A DNA stretch of 64,000 nt from the NCBI GenBank assembly GCA_020638675.1, contig JACKID010000002.1, positions 310,001-374,000 on the forward strand. The letters are read 5' to 3'. Source of the stretch: Planctomycetota bacterium (GTDB taxonomy: Bacteria > Planctomycetota > UBA8742 > UBA2392). Shown here piece by piece: positions 1 to 8,861 of the stretch. The notes beneath the pieces are model-generated. The model had not been told where the DNA came from. It saw only the letters and a program-made list of their open reading frames with translations, and did not search any database. A program made the position numbers and the translations under genes. How positions within the stretch are numbered: the stretch's first letter is position 1; each line of letters begins with the position of its first letter.

Positions 1-1139
1 TTCTCAGCGCTAACGTTTTGAATGGTCGCCTGAATGTTTACTGTGGATATCCACTCCCAGTAGTAATACGATTGCGTTACGTAGTGCATGAACTTTGGCA
101 CGTGTTGCTGAACGTCGAAGCGGGCTCTAATCATGTATCCAGCGAATGCGGCCCTCCCCCACTCAGGTGTGTAGTAGAATGATTTCCCTACGGTAGCACC
201 GCTGCGCGCCAGCAGAACGTCTCCTTCTTTCAACAGGTATGGCTGCGCAACTTCCTCGGGCAGTGACCTGAAGGTCTCTTCCCTAAGGCCACCATCGGCA
301 TCAATGTCTGTAATCCGAACATATCGTGGCTGGGATGGATCGTCCTCGTCGGCAGCTTCGTTCGCGCCATACTTCAACGGCTCGGCAATCAGGAACTTCA
401 ACCGTTTAGCGTTCCAGTGTTCGGGGATGTCGCCAAGCCATTCGATCCCTGACGGCTTCAATTTTGCACTTGGATCAATCCCTTTGGTGATGGCTTCTGT
501 AATGAGACCAATTCGCTTTTCACGAAGCAGCTCAACCTGTTTCTTCTTCTTGGCAATCAGGTCGTCGATCCGTTTGGTTTCGTGGTCTAAAAAAGCACTT
601 ATGGCCTCCTGTTCCTGAAGTGGAGGTACTCCAAACAGTCCGTTGTCGATGGCGTACTTGCCCAGCCCATACCGAGTGACACCCGTTGACTCAGCTTCAA
701 ATTGGGCCTTCGGGCCGACAGCCTCAAAGCTTCTGGCAAGAAACCGGCCGTCAATTCTCCTAGCAAAAGGCCTGACCTGGGCCAGGTGATACCCACAGAG
801 TACCCCCGGCAATGCCTCAGCGACTACTGAAGGTACTGCAATGTCGTCAGCGGCCTCCGAGTCTTTTGTAACCAGCACGTCGTTCACCTGAAGCTGAAAC
901 TTTCGGAGCTCAACTTCAGTCGCTGTTGCGTCCATGAAGTCAATGGATGAGTCTATGTGGTCGTGGTAGTAGACGTCCACGTAGTTGCAGAGGCGCACTG
1001 GAAGCTCGTCCTCGTGAGAATGCTTGTCGACGTTGCTGAACACAACGTTCGCGAGATACTTCAGCCTCTTGACATCCCAGTGAACCGGGATGTCTCGCAT
1101 CCAATTGTGTACGGTCGAGTCTGGAAACCTGATTGTCAC
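1..1139 (-). CDS. hsdS: Type I restriction-modification specificity subunit HsdS (partial, cut by window edge)
   Basis: The frame is open from the GTG at 1139 to the left edge: 379 codons with no stop, so the C-terminus is missing. It shows the two-repeat HsdS architecture: an N-terminal recognition domain, a conserved coiled-coil spacer (residues about 175-215, PPLQEQEAISAFLDHETKRI followed by a Lys/Glu-rich helix), then a second half beginning EWLGDIPEHW. HsdS determines the DNA sequence recognised by the HsdMS methylase and the HsdRMS nuclease. The start GTG overlaps the stop of the preceding DUF4145 gene in a GTGA arrangement, so it is translationally coupled. HsdR is not in the window; it may lie further left or be absent. 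Confidence 0.9.
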   Translation of the reverse strand, partial: MTIRFPDSTVHNWMRDIPVHWDVKRLKYLANVVFSNVDKHSHEDELPVRLCNYVDVYYHDHIDSSIDFMDATATEVELRKFQLQVNDVLVTKDSEAADDIAVPSVVAEALPGVLCGYHLAQVRPFARRIDGRFLARSFEAVGPKAQFEAESTGVTRYGLGKYAIDNGLFGVPPLQEQEAISAFLDHETKRIDDLIAKKKKQVELLREKRIGLITEAITKGIDPSAKLKPSGIEWLGDIPEHWNAKRLKFLIAEPLKYGANEAADEDDPSQPRYVRITDIDADGGLREETFRSLPEEVAQPYLLKEGDVLLARSGATVGKSFYYTPEWGRAAFAGYMIRARFDVQQHVPKFMHYVTQSYYYWEWISTVNIQATIQNVSAE

Positions 1140-1816
1140 GTGCTGCTCCTCCTGGACAGTCCGTCTGCAATCGCTGGAATCACATAAACTGTCCGCAGAA
1201 GGTGCTCTGCTATCTCAATGCCTTTGATTAGATCGTCGTTGGTGTGCGCCAGCATCTCGTGCGCTGCAACATTTCCCATCAACCGCGTCGCGTGAAGCAC
1301 CCTCGCTCCGTCCGAAGTCAGAAAGCCCTTTGGGACAAGGTCATCGATGCGGCTCTCTAATGTCCGCCCTGTGGCGGACACGTGCTTGCAGACGGCTTCC
1401 ACAATCGCACGAACACCGATCCCGGCCAGTATCGGCAAGTTTGACCTTAGGGCGGCAAGTGTCTCTTCGTAGATTGGCAGCACTTCGGCTGGGATCAGAT
1501 GGGCATCAGGTATCGCCCGTCGATTGTTGATGCGCTGCGGGTAGTGCTCAATCGTTTCATCTGCCTCACCTCTCGACAGATCCACACTCTCCGAATCAGC
1601 GTACACTTTCCGGAACGAGCAGCGTTTACAGCCCTTGCATTCAACAACCTGGTAGTCGTCCCAGAACTGCATTGACCGGCTCTCGCTCGATCCGAGTTGG
1701 ACGACATTGGTGAGGACCGTGTGGTAGGTGTCGCGCCCACAGTCAGGACAAGGGCACCTGACATCTTCGCCCTCGTGGGTGCCGTGATTGTAGGAGAGGT
1801 CCCAGTCGTCGCTCAT
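1136..1816 (-). CDS. Zinc-ribbon DUF4145-type protein inside the hsd operon
   Basis: The 226-residue protein starts with two Cys clusters forming a likely zinc ribbon (CPCPDC at residues 21-26; CKGCKRC at 60-66), followed by a helical C-terminal domain resembling DUF4145 (region around LHATRLMGNVAAHE, about residues 173-187). DUF4145 proteins often sit in or next to restriction-modification loci and their biochemical role is not established. Here the gene lies between hsdM and hsdS and overlaps both by 4 nt, so all three are made as one coupled unit. It might modulate the R-M complex or be an independent defence effector; neither is shown by the sequence. Confidence 0.75.
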   Translation of the reverse strand: MSDDWDLSYNHGTHEGEDVRCPCPDCGRDTYHTVLTNVVQLGSSESRSMQFWDDYQVVECKGCKRCSFRKVYADSESVDLSRGEADETIEHYPQRINNRRAIPDAHLIPAEVLPIYEETLAALRSNLPILAGIGVRAIVEAVCKHVSATGRTLESRIDDLVPKGFLTSDGARVLHATRLMGNVAAHEMLAHTNDDLIKGIEIAEHLLRTVYVIPAIADGLSRRSST

Positions 1817-3840
1817 GCCTTCCCTCTCCCTTTGAGCATCTCGGCGATGACCGCCTCAATTGAGAGCAAGTCCGCTTCGATCTTGTCCAGATCGCGCGGT
1901 GGCACATACTTGTAGAAGTAACGGTTGAAGTTGATCTCGTAGCCCGTCTTGGTCTTCGCTTCATCGATCCAGGCATCTGGAACATGTGGAAGAACCTCAC
2001 GGGCCATGTACTCCTGAATGTTGTCCTTCAATGGCACGTTCTCGTAGTCGCGGAGCTCCGCGTCAGGTTCGGGTTTGCCGTCTCTGTCCGTGCAGATTTC
2101 AGCGGATTCATCGCGCTCGGACAGGCCGTACAAAACCGCTTTGAGAACAGTCGGAGCGAGCTTCACGCCAGCGTCATTCATCGTCTTGCGGAGCAACTTG
2201 CTGAACTCGTCACGACTCTTGACTACTCCTTGCTTGGCTAGCGGCTTCAGGGCACTCAGTATCTGTTGCTGCTGCTGCTTCCCCGCTTCGACTTCCTTTG
2301 CGGCGGCCACCTTGTCTTTGCGTTTCTTGCTGGTTGCGAGGTTCTGGAACGCACTGGCCGACTCCACCTGATTCAAGCGATCTTCAGTAACCGCAAAGTT
2401 AAGCTTCAGGGGGCGTTCCACGGTAATGCGTTGGTAGCCGAAGTCGTCATTGTCGAAAATCTTGACGTACTCACCCTCTTTGAATTCGCCGTAGAGGCGA
2501 GTGATCTCGTTGCGGTGTTTTTCGCTGATTTCGTTGCGCTTGTTTCCGAGGCTCTTGCGCATCTTGCTTGAGAACGCCGTTGCGTTGATGAGCTGAATCT
2601 TGCCCTTCCGCCTGTCTTCTTTGCGGTTTGTGATGACCCATAGGTATGTGTAGATGCCTGTGTTGTAAAACAACTGGTCTGGAAGGGCGACGACCGCTTC
2701 GAGCCAATCGTTCTCGATGATCCACTTTCGGATGTTGCTTTCGCCTGAACCGGCACTGCCTGTGAACAATGGAGAGCCGTTGAATACGATGGCTAATCGC
2801 GTTCCGCCTTCGTTGACAGGCTTCATCTTGCTGATCATGTGCATAAGGAACAGCAGCGAACCGTCGTTGATCCGTGGCAAGCCAGCAGCAAACCGACCAA
2901 GCTGCCCGCGTTCAGCTTCCGCCTTGATGAACTCAGCTTGGGGCTTCCATTCCACGCCAAAGGGCGGGTTGGCGAGCATGTAGTCGAACTTTTTCCCCTT
3001 GAACTGGTCTGCAGTGAACGAGTCACCAAAGGCAATGTTGTCGACACTGTGGCCCTTGATCATCATGTCCGAGCCACACACGGCATACGACTCGTCGTTG
3101 TAATCCTGGCCGTAAACTTTGAGCTTGGCGTCCGGGTTCAGCTCCTTCATGTAATCTTCGGAAACACTGAGCATGCCTCCCGTACCACAGGCAGGATCGA
3201 ACAGGGTCTTGAGGATTTCCTTTTTGACGAGGACATCCTCATCCGGCGTGAAGATGAGGTTGACCGCCAAACGGACAACCTCACGTGGGGTGAAGTGATC
3301 GCCGGCCGTTTCGTTTGAAGCCTCGTTGAACCTTTGGATGAGGTTCTCGAAGATGTAGCCCATCTCGGTGTTGAGGACCTTGTCCGGGTGAAGGTCGATT
3401 TCGCAGAACTTCTGAATGACCAGAAAAAGGCGGTTGTGCTTGTCGAGCTTCTCGATCTGCTCTTCGAACCGGAAGTGCTTGAGGATGTCGCGGGCACGGT
3501 CCGAGAACCCGTTGATGTAGTTCGTCAGGTTTGCAGCCAGGTGGGTTGGATCACCCTTTAGCTTTTCGAAGCTGTACTGGCTGGTGTTGTAGAACGGAAC
3601 ACCTGCAGCACCTTCCAGCTTCGCACGCAGAACACCTTCGCCCTTTTCTGCCCACTTCTTGTTGGCTTCGTGGACGGCCTGCCGGGTTGGTTCAAGCACG
3701 CAATCGAGACGCCTTAGAACGGTCAACGGGAGCATGACGTCCTTGAACTGATTGGGCTTGTAGGGGCCACGGATGAGGTCTGCGACCTTCCAAATGAAGT
3801 CTGACTTGTCGTCTAGCGCCTTTTGCACGGGACCCCTCAT
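1813..3840 (-). CDS. hsdM: Type I restriction-modification N-6 adenine methyltransferase HsdM
   Basis: The 675-residue protein has an N-terminal HsdM_N helical domain (about residues 10-170), then an N-6 DNA methylase domain with the SAM-binding motif DPACGTGG (215-222) and catalytic NPPF (291-294). It methylates adenine in the target chosen by HsdS, protecting host DNA. Length is at the long end of the family, owing to a charged C-terminal region with a short poly-Gln stretch (about residue 530). The ATG is the first codon after an in-frame gap and is preceded by a weak AAGGCGA-type ribosome site. It is the first gene of the hsdM-DUF4145-hsdS unit and overlaps the next gene by 4 nt. Confidence 0.95.
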   Translation of the reverse strand: MRGPVQKALDDKSDFIWKVADLIRGPYKPNQFKDVMLPLTVLRRLDCVLEPTRQAVHEANKKWAEKGEGVLRAKLEGAAGVPFYNTSQYSFEKLKGDPTHLAANLTNYINGFSDRARDILKHFRFEEQIEKLDKHNRLFLVIQKFCEIDLHPDKVLNTEMGYIFENLIQRFNEASNETAGDHFTPREVVRLAVNLIFTPDEDVLVKKEILKTLFDPACGTGGMLSVSEDYMKELNPDAKLKVYGQDYNDESYAVCGSDMMIKGHSVDNIAFGDSFTADQFKGKKFDYMLANPPFGVEWKPQAEFIKAEAERGQLGRFAAGLPRINDGSLLFLMHMISKMKPVNEGGTRLAIVFNGSPLFTGSAGSGESNIRKWIIENDWLEAVVALPDQLFYNTGIYTYLWVITNRKEDRRKGKIQLINATAFSSKMRKSLGNKRNEISEKHRNEITRLYGEFKEGEYVKIFDNDDFGYQRITVERPLKLNFAVTEDRLNQVESASAFQNLATSKKRKDKVAAAKEVEAGKQQQQQILSALKPLAKQGVVKSRDEFSKLLRKTMNDAGVKLAPTVLKAVLYGLSERDESAEICTDRDGKPEPDAELRDYENVPLKDNIQEYMAREVLPHVPDAWIDEAKTKTGYEINFNRYFYKYVPPRDLDKIEADLLSIEAVIAEMLKGRGKA

Positions 3841-3957
3841 GATGAGGTCGCCTTGGTCAGGCGACCGAATGGCACGGTTGACCGGTTACGACAAGTTTTT
3901 ATCGGATGTGCCATCCGCTGGGAAGAGTGCAAAGTCACTGGACGCCAGGAGGCGTGT

Positions 3958-4185
3958 TCAGCAAGCAGCGCAGTCGTCTGGGATTTGGAAGCACCCGTCG
4001 CTCAACGGGGTCGCGGGAAGGGCTAGACCATCGAAGTAAGCTGCTAGCGCTTGTTCAACGCTGATCTCGAACGCCTGCTGCTGGGTGACACCTAGCAGTT
4101 GGGCAAGGACCCTTAGCAGCTTGTGGTGGTTGTCGTTGATCTTGACCGTCCGCGTTGTTCGCGGTCGCTGCGCTTGAGCTTCCAT
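3958..4185 (-). CDS. Small ribbon-helix-helix-like DNA-binding protein
   Basis: The start chosen is the ATG at 4185 because GGAGGA lies 8 nt upstream; a longer in-frame form from 4236 has no such site. The 75-residue product has a basic N-terminus (RPRTTRTVKI) forming a beta strand followed by two helices (HHKLLRVLAQLLGVTQQQAFEISVEQALAAYF), the layout of Arc/MetJ-type RHH regulators and antitoxins. It sits 117 nt upstream of hsdM on the same strand, so it could regulate the R-M operon. No toxin gene is adjacent. Fold assignment is by pattern only. Confidence 0.6.
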   Translation of the reverse strand: MEAQAQRPRTTRTVKINDNHHKLLRVLAQLLGVTQQQAFEISVEQALAAYFDGLALPATPLSDGCFQIPDDCAAC

Positions 4186-4256
4186 TGGGCTTCCTCCGTG
4201 AGAACACCAGAACACTGGAGGCATGGTGAAACACAAAAGCGCTGGCTGGACTTGTC

Positions 4257-5351
4257 CTACTTCACGATTTTGAGGTACTTGTTGAATGCTGCAACCTCGT
4301 CCTCGTTTACGGATTCGCCTGAGATTGGGTCCTTCAGGACTCGCGGCACACGGAAGAGCCCATCTCTCGACAAGCCTGAGTCGTGAGGCTTGCCAAAGAA
4401 TCGCAGCTTCACGGCCTCGTCCTCAGGGACCGCAATCGTCAGGTGTTGCTCAATAAGCATCTTCCTGCACCTCAAGGACTTGGTTCGGGTGATCTGCTGC
4501 CATCCTTCATTGATGTAGGGGTAGATTGCCGTTATCTCGCACCACGTATCGAACGCCGTGTAGAATCGCACGCTGACAACGGCCTCGAGCCGACCGCTTT
4601 CAGCGGAACCGTCTGCAGGGTTCAACGCTGCTACGACGTAGCCACCCATCACAAACAGAAAGTCGAACAACCCGCCTCCCGTCCATTCGCGTGGATCGTC
4701 GGAAAGGCCGGCTGTGAGGCTTCTTGGGTCTACCATGTAGTTGTCGAAGCCAATCTCGCTCCGTGGGATTGCGTTCCGAGCGAACTTCAGTTCCCGATCC
4801 ACGTGCATCGTAAAATGGACTTGCCGTTGAACCGCCTTTGCCTCAAGGAGGAGGAGGTTGTCCGCCAGCAGGAAGTGAGAGCTTCCCTTTCCGCCTGGAA
4901 GGGAGGCATGGGCCCTGCGAATCTGCTCTTGAAGGTCGGCGTTCTGAATCCCGTCAAACGCGATGTCCTCAGCTTTGTTCTTTGGGGACTTGCGAAGCTC
5001 GTCAAACCAGGCTTTCGATCCCTTAGCTGGAGGGGAGAGAGTCGTTGGAGAGTCGACATCGCCTGTACCGTTAGCTTCCGCGGGGGGCTTGACGTCACTT
5101 GGATCGGGCGTGTCGTCGACATCCTCGACTGGTGCTTCGTTGTCGGGACTCCCGATGGAGTTACCTAAGTCGGCGTCTTGAGAATTTGCATCACCCGGAG
5201 AAGTGCCGTTCACTTCCGCAGTCGTGTCGTTCGCTTCGGTGGGGTCGCCTTCGCGCAGATGCTCCCACACCGCAATTCCCCCAAAAAGAAGAGCCAGCAT
5301 GATCCCACATACCAGCGAAGCATTGAGTAGGTCCTTGGTTGTGCTTTTCAT
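4257..5351 (-). CDS. Hypothetical membrane-anchored protein with acidic linker
   Basis: I do not recognise this 364-residue protein. Residues about 10-29 form one hydrophobic segment (signal anchor), followed by a long Asp/Asn/Pro/Thr-rich linker (about 35-110) and a soluble C-terminal domain of about 250 residues that would lie outside the cytoplasm. The start is supported by AAGGAGG 8 nt upstream of the ATG at 5351. It is transcribed toward the RHH/hsd genes but separated from them by a short gap. It is likely cargo of the integrative element. Confidence 0.6.
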   Translation of the reverse strand: MKSTTKDLLNASLVCGIMLALLFGGIAVWEHLREGDPTEANDTTAEVNGTSPGDANSQDADLGNSIGSPDNEAPVEDVDDTPDPSDVKPPAEANGTGDVDSPTTLSPPAKGSKAWFDELRKSPKNKAEDIAFDGIQNADLQEQIRRAHASLPGGKGSSHFLLADNLLLLEAKAVQRQVHFTMHVDRELKFARNAIPRSEIGFDNYMVDPRSLTAGLSDDPREWTGGGLFDFLFVMGGYVVAALNPADGSAESGRLEAVVSVRFYTAFDTWCEITAIYPYINEGWQQITRTKSLRCRKMLIEQHLTIAVPEDEAVKLRFFGKPHDSGLSRDGLFRVPRVLKDPISGESVNEDEVAAFNKYLKIVK

Positions 5352-5537
5352 GATCTCGCCTCCTTGCGTCGAAGTCGACTGCGCCCGCTAACGCCATCGT
5401 TCGGGACACGGGCAAACGTCGGGGAACTAGCAAGTTTTCAGCGGAGAGCGGGGGCAGGAGTCCCCAGAAACAACGGAGGAGCGACCCACGCCGCCCTCAT
5501 CCAGGCTCCACCAAGAGCCCTCATGCAAGCAGACACG

Positions 5538-5562
5538 CAGGTCGCCCCAATTGGGGCGCCTG
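5538..5562. promoter_or_regulatory. Perfect palindrome in a divergent intergenic region
   Basis: The region 5352-5881 separates divergent genes and holds no convincing coding sequence. It contains the 16-bp perfect palindrome CGCCCCAATTGGGGCG (5543-5558), extended by CAGG/CCTG arms, and a second hairpin CCCGTGA/TCACGGG at 5648-5665. Either could be an operator or a terminator; the first lacks a T-run, which favours a protein-binding site. Confidence 0.4.
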
Positions 5563-5881
5563 GTATCTGCGGTGCATGTTGAAGCTTGGTGGATTCGGAT
5601 GAGCCGCAGAAACTTCAGTTTTGGCGCTACGTTGTCTAGTGATGTTTCCCGTGACTGCTCACGGGGTTCTCTCCTCCTGCCCTCTAGCCAGTAGTCTACC
5701 CTGAACCCGCTTCAAGGGCCATCGACACACACGCCTGCCGCTGGCGGCTGCCATGAACACCACGCCCTCCCCGAGCCCTGCATAGCCGTTTCTGGTGTCA
5801 ACAATCCATGCACCGCTCTCCCGTGTCGCGGCTGTTGGTAAGCTTGATTCCGGGGCGCAGTTGCGAGCAAGGAGTCCGACA

Positions 5882-6814
5882 ATGGCTTACGCGTTCAATT
5901 GGGAGTACCAGTTTGACAAACCAAGCTATGAGCCTGGCGAGGATGCACAGATTCGGCTGACCGTCACCAACACGGGGGACGTTCCGATCCTGGTGTGTTC
6001 CGTGGCACTTCGCACTGCCTTCGGCGTTTACTCGTTCGAGATAGCAAAGGTCATCATCGAACCAAATCACCGAGCTGCTGTTGGAACCCTTCGCGCGAAG
6101 CTGCCTTCAGATCGCGTGGGGTCATTCTGCTTGTCCGTTGAGATGTCGGTGACGTACGCAACCGATGGGCAATGGCAACCCTTCCGTCAAGAGTACTGGG
6201 AAAATGTAAGCCTCCTGAATATTCGGCCAGCTGAAGTCCTCCCGGTTTTTGTCTCACGTGGCGTCCGGTCAGAGGACCGAGCAATCAGCGACCCCTTGGT
6301 CTCGATCCTGCGTGACTGGGGGCTCGACACTCGAACCGTTGGTGTCGAGATCCTCGTTCCAAGCGACCAAGTTCCTGACCGCGTTCGGCAAGAAGTCTTG
6401 GCGGCTCCAGGTTTGATACTCGTCGCTACACCTAGGAGCTTGGACGCAATCACGCGTGCCTGGAAAACTTTCGAGTGGGCCCACGCAGAGGTAGCAATGG
6501 CATACGCACAAGATCGCCCCATCTTGGTGTTGTGCGAGGCATCCGTAGAGCCCTCTGGCCTGCCCAGCTATCTCGAAAGTCTGGGGCTCGTGCGATGCAT
6601 CAAGTTTAGCGCAAGTGATCCGTTGGCTACACGCGACGCTATCAACGCCAACATGGCGTGGTTCCGAGCAAATGTGAAAGCCTGCCAGAAACAGATGCGC
6701 TCATCGGAGTTTTGGAACGGCATGAAGGGGGTCCTTGCCTTCGTCGGTGGCTTGGCAACAGCGGGTGCAATCGCCGGCATGGTGAGTGGATCCGATGATG
6801 ATGACGACGAATAA
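5882..6814 (+). CDS. TIR-like protein with N-terminal beta-sandwich and C-terminal membrane anchor
   Basis: The ATG at 5882 is preferred because AAGGAGT lies 6 nt upstream; an in-frame ATG at 5795 lacks a site. The 310-residue product has three parts. Residues 1-118 look like an Ig/arrestin-type beta sandwich. Residues 121-245 have TIR-like order: a first strand PVFVSRG, a strand GLILVATP, a W/E helix (FEWAHAEVAMAYA, with E203 in the place of the TIR catalytic Glu) and a strand RPILVLCE. Residues 282-302 are a Gly/Ala-rich hydrophobic segment before a DDDDDE tail. Bacterial TIR proteins are commonly NAD-degrading immune effectors. NADase activity here is an inference. It stands alone on the plus strand among minus-strand cargo. 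Confidence 0.55.
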   Translation: MAYAFNWEYQFDKPSYEPGEDAQIRLTVTNTGDVPILVCSVALRTAFGVYSFEIAKVIIEPNHRAAVGTLRAKLPSDRVGSFCLSVEMSVTYATDGQWQPFRQEYWENVSLLNIRPAEVLPVFVSRGVRSEDRAISDPLVSILRDWGLDTRTVGVEILVPSDQVPDRVRQEVLAAPGLILVATPRSLDAITRAWKTFEWAHAEVAMAYAQDRPILVLCEASVEPSGLPSYLESLGLVRCIKFSASDPLATRDAINANMAWFRANVKACQKQMRSSEFWNGMKGVLAFVGGLATAGAIAGMVSGSDDDDDE

Positions 6815-6952
6815 ACCAGTGCTCGGACTGAAGTTCGCGCAGCTGCCAAACCGCACCGAGCCTTACGACCCAACACACGAACCCGACCCTGGTTCGCGAT
6901 TCTGCGCGAAGTCTCGAACCCGTATGGCACGGTTTCAGCCCCACCGGACCCC

Positions 6953-7942
6953 TTAGTTCAGCCAGGCGGTTCCGTGGGTGCTGTTTTCGAGGATTCGGCC
7001 GCCGAGTTCCTGCAGGTTGTGGCGGTACTCGATGGGGAGCGTCTCGGCATTGCCCGCTCGGGTGATCGCGTTGACCGCGTGGTACATCGTATCGCCAGGC
7101 TCCACCACGAACGCTTCGCTGACAGCCTGCAATTGGGCTTCGGTGAGCGCGTACCGAGTGGCGACCTTCTTGAACAGTCCCGGCATGTCGGGCACGCGGA
7201 TTCCGTGGAGTGCCGTGAAACCTTCCATCGCGGTTGGGGTGGCATCGCGTAGACGGATAACGGCCTCTTTGACTCGATTGGCAAGGTCGCCGTTGCCGAT
7301 GTGACGCTTTCTCCACTGCTGATTGCGACCGGCAAGGATCAGCCCGTTCAGGCAAATCTGCCGGTAGATCAAACCGTGGACTTCGACGCACGCCAGTCCG
7401 ACTTCACTGTTCCGCACGGCAACACCGTTGTTCAGTCGGTCTCCAGGTCGCACTGCAAAATCCTTGGACTGCACGACGTGCATAGTCATGTAGCCTTCGG
7501 TGACCTCGAAACGCAGGTTCGGCTGGGGGCCGAGCGCGTCACGCATCCACGCAACGATGTCCGTGTTGTTCACGATCGCGTACCGGTTGGAGAGGATTGC
7601 GCGTACTTGGTTGCCGTCACAGCGAACTAGCAGGTCGGACCGTTGGCGTTCCAGCCAATGGTTGACGTTGGCAGCACGGAGTTCGGACGGACAACGCTGA
7701 AGGTAGTTGGCCGGGATGTTCAGCTTGGTCGCCATCTGACTCAGGGCCAGCGGCTTGAAGTCGTAGTCCCGGGAGATCGGCCGGATGGCGAGCGTGCCGG
7801 TACGTTCATCAACGTGGAGGTCTTTGGGGCTGACGATGTGGTCGTGATGACCCCGGCTTACGTCAGCCAACAGGTCCTGCAGTTCGTCGAGCGTACGGGT
7901 GGGCTTCTCCCGCAGCGTCGGGATTTGTTCGGTTCCTAGCAC
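6953..7942 (-). CDS. DUF932 (phage/plasmid-like TIGR03299-type) protein
   Basis: A GTG start at 7942 is chosen because CAGGAGAG lies 6 nt upstream; a longer ATG start at 8020 would run into the upstream gene. The product (329 residues) matches the DUF932 family in layout: LALSQMATKLNIPANYLQRCP, an N-R-Y-A-I strand region (ILSNRYAIVNNTDI) and a middle domain with paired conserved Asn/Gly. DUF932 proteins occur on phages, plasmids and integrative elements; their function is unknown. It is downstream of the RecB-like nuclease gene and probably co-transcribed with it. Confidence 0.8.
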   Translation of the reverse strand: MLGTEQIPTLREKPTRTLDELQDLLADVSRGHHDHIVSPKDLHVDERTGTLAIRPISRDYDFKPLALSQMATKLNIPANYLQRCPSELRAANVNHWLERQRSDLLVRCDGNQVRAILSNRYAIVNNTDIVAWMRDALGPQPNLRFEVTEGYMTMHVVQSKDFAVRPGDRLNNGVAVRNSEVGLACVEVHGLIYRQICLNGLILAGRNQQWRKRHIGNGDLANRVKEAVIRLRDATPTAMEGFTALHGIRVPDMPGLFKKVATRYALTEAQLQAVSEAFVVEPGDTMYHAVNAITRAGNAETLPIEYRHNLQELGGRILENSTHGTAWLN

Positions 7943-7977
7943 GATTCTCTCCTGAGGTTTCTGGAAATAGGCAAAAA

Positions 7978-8817
7978 CTAGCAAGGATCGGCGGCTTGCT
8001 GGCTCTGTGGTTGATCGCATGAGGCTCGGCAGGCCTTCGCATAGCCGCAGTAGTCACACAGCCATCCGCGGCGACGGGGGAACGCACCCGTGCTGATTCC
8101 TAGCAAGTATCCGCGGATGGTGTCCTTGAGCTCCTGCAGGTCGCCGGCGTTTCGGACCACTGGCAATATCTTGAGGTCCGGCTCCTTCGTTTTCATCAAC
8201 AGCCAGTATTCGAATTCGATCTTGTCGGCCTCGGGTACGATCTCACGCAGGGCAGCGATGTAGACGGTTGGCTGAAGGTCGTAGAGCAAACGGTCCTGGG
8301 TGTACGTCCTCTTGGCCGTCTTGAGTTCGATGATCTTGTAGGAGTTCTCGCCGGTACGGACGACGCAATCCATGAAGCCCTTGAGCACGCAACCTTCGGC
8401 AGTCTTCACGTCGAAAGCGTATTCGGTGTGCATGACGTCTAGGTCGCGATCAACCTTGTCAACGAAGCACGCGAGCATCTTCTGGCCCTTCTCGACGGTC
8501 TCCTCGAAGTTGGTGTCGCCCCACTCCATGGGGCATCCCATCGTTTCGGCCACGTAGACTTCGTCCGCAAAGGCTCGCTCGAACGCCGCATGAACCTCGT
8601 CGAGGATCAAGGGTGCCTTCGCTTTGAGGCCTTCAAAGAATGCAGCAACCGCCTCGTGGATCGCGGAGCCGAACACCAGCGGAACACTGGTCCCGTCCTC
8701 CTCGGCCTCGAGGACGTACGAGTACTCGTACTTCTTGGGGCAGTCGAGCCACGTGCTCAGTCTGGTGTGTGAGACGTGTGGCAATGCGGGTGCCTCGTCC
8801 ATGATTTGATCTGGCAT
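7978..8817 (-). CDS. PD-(D/E)XK nuclease of the Fe-S RecB/Cas4-like type
   Basis: The 279-residue protein carries the RecB nuclease motifs: H54, D150 (KGFMD), E164-x-K166 (IELK) and the QxxxY motif (Q182). A lone N-terminal Cys (C26) and a C-terminal trio (C254, C257, C263) are arranged as in Cas4 and AddB, where four Cys bind a [4Fe-4S] cluster. It probably degrades or processes DNA ends. No cas1/cas2 or CRISPR array is in the window, so a Cas4 role is not supported. It precedes the DUF932 gene and follows the low-complexity protein gene, a trio that reads as one recombination or DNA-processing module of the element. Confidence 0.85.
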   Translation of the reverse strand: MPDQIMDEAPALPHVSHTRLSTWLDCPKKYEYSYVLEAEEDGTSVPLVFGSAIHEAVAAFFEGLKAKAPLILDEVHAAFERAFADEVYVAETMGCPMEWGDTNFEETVEKGQKMLACFVDKVDRDLDVMHTEYAFDVKTAEGCVLKGFMDCVVRTGENSYKIIELKTAKRTYTQDRLLYDLQPTVYIAALREIVPEADKIEFEYWLLMKTKEPDLKILPVVRNAGDLQELKDTIRGYLLGISTGAFPRRRGWLCDYCGYAKACRASCDQPQSQQAADPC

Positions 8818-8861
8818 CGCGAAGACTCCGGAACTAGCAAGATTCTCGTGAACAGTTGGCT

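Noticed and set aside
5364..5582. A 72-codon plus-strand frame in the intergenic region
   Set aside because: No ribosome site, low-complexity translation, and it runs through the palindrome; not a convincing gene.
7978..8817. Cas4 of a CRISPR system
   Set aside because: The nuclease has Cas4-like Cys and RecB motifs, but no cas1, cas2, effector gene or repeat-spacer array is in the window.
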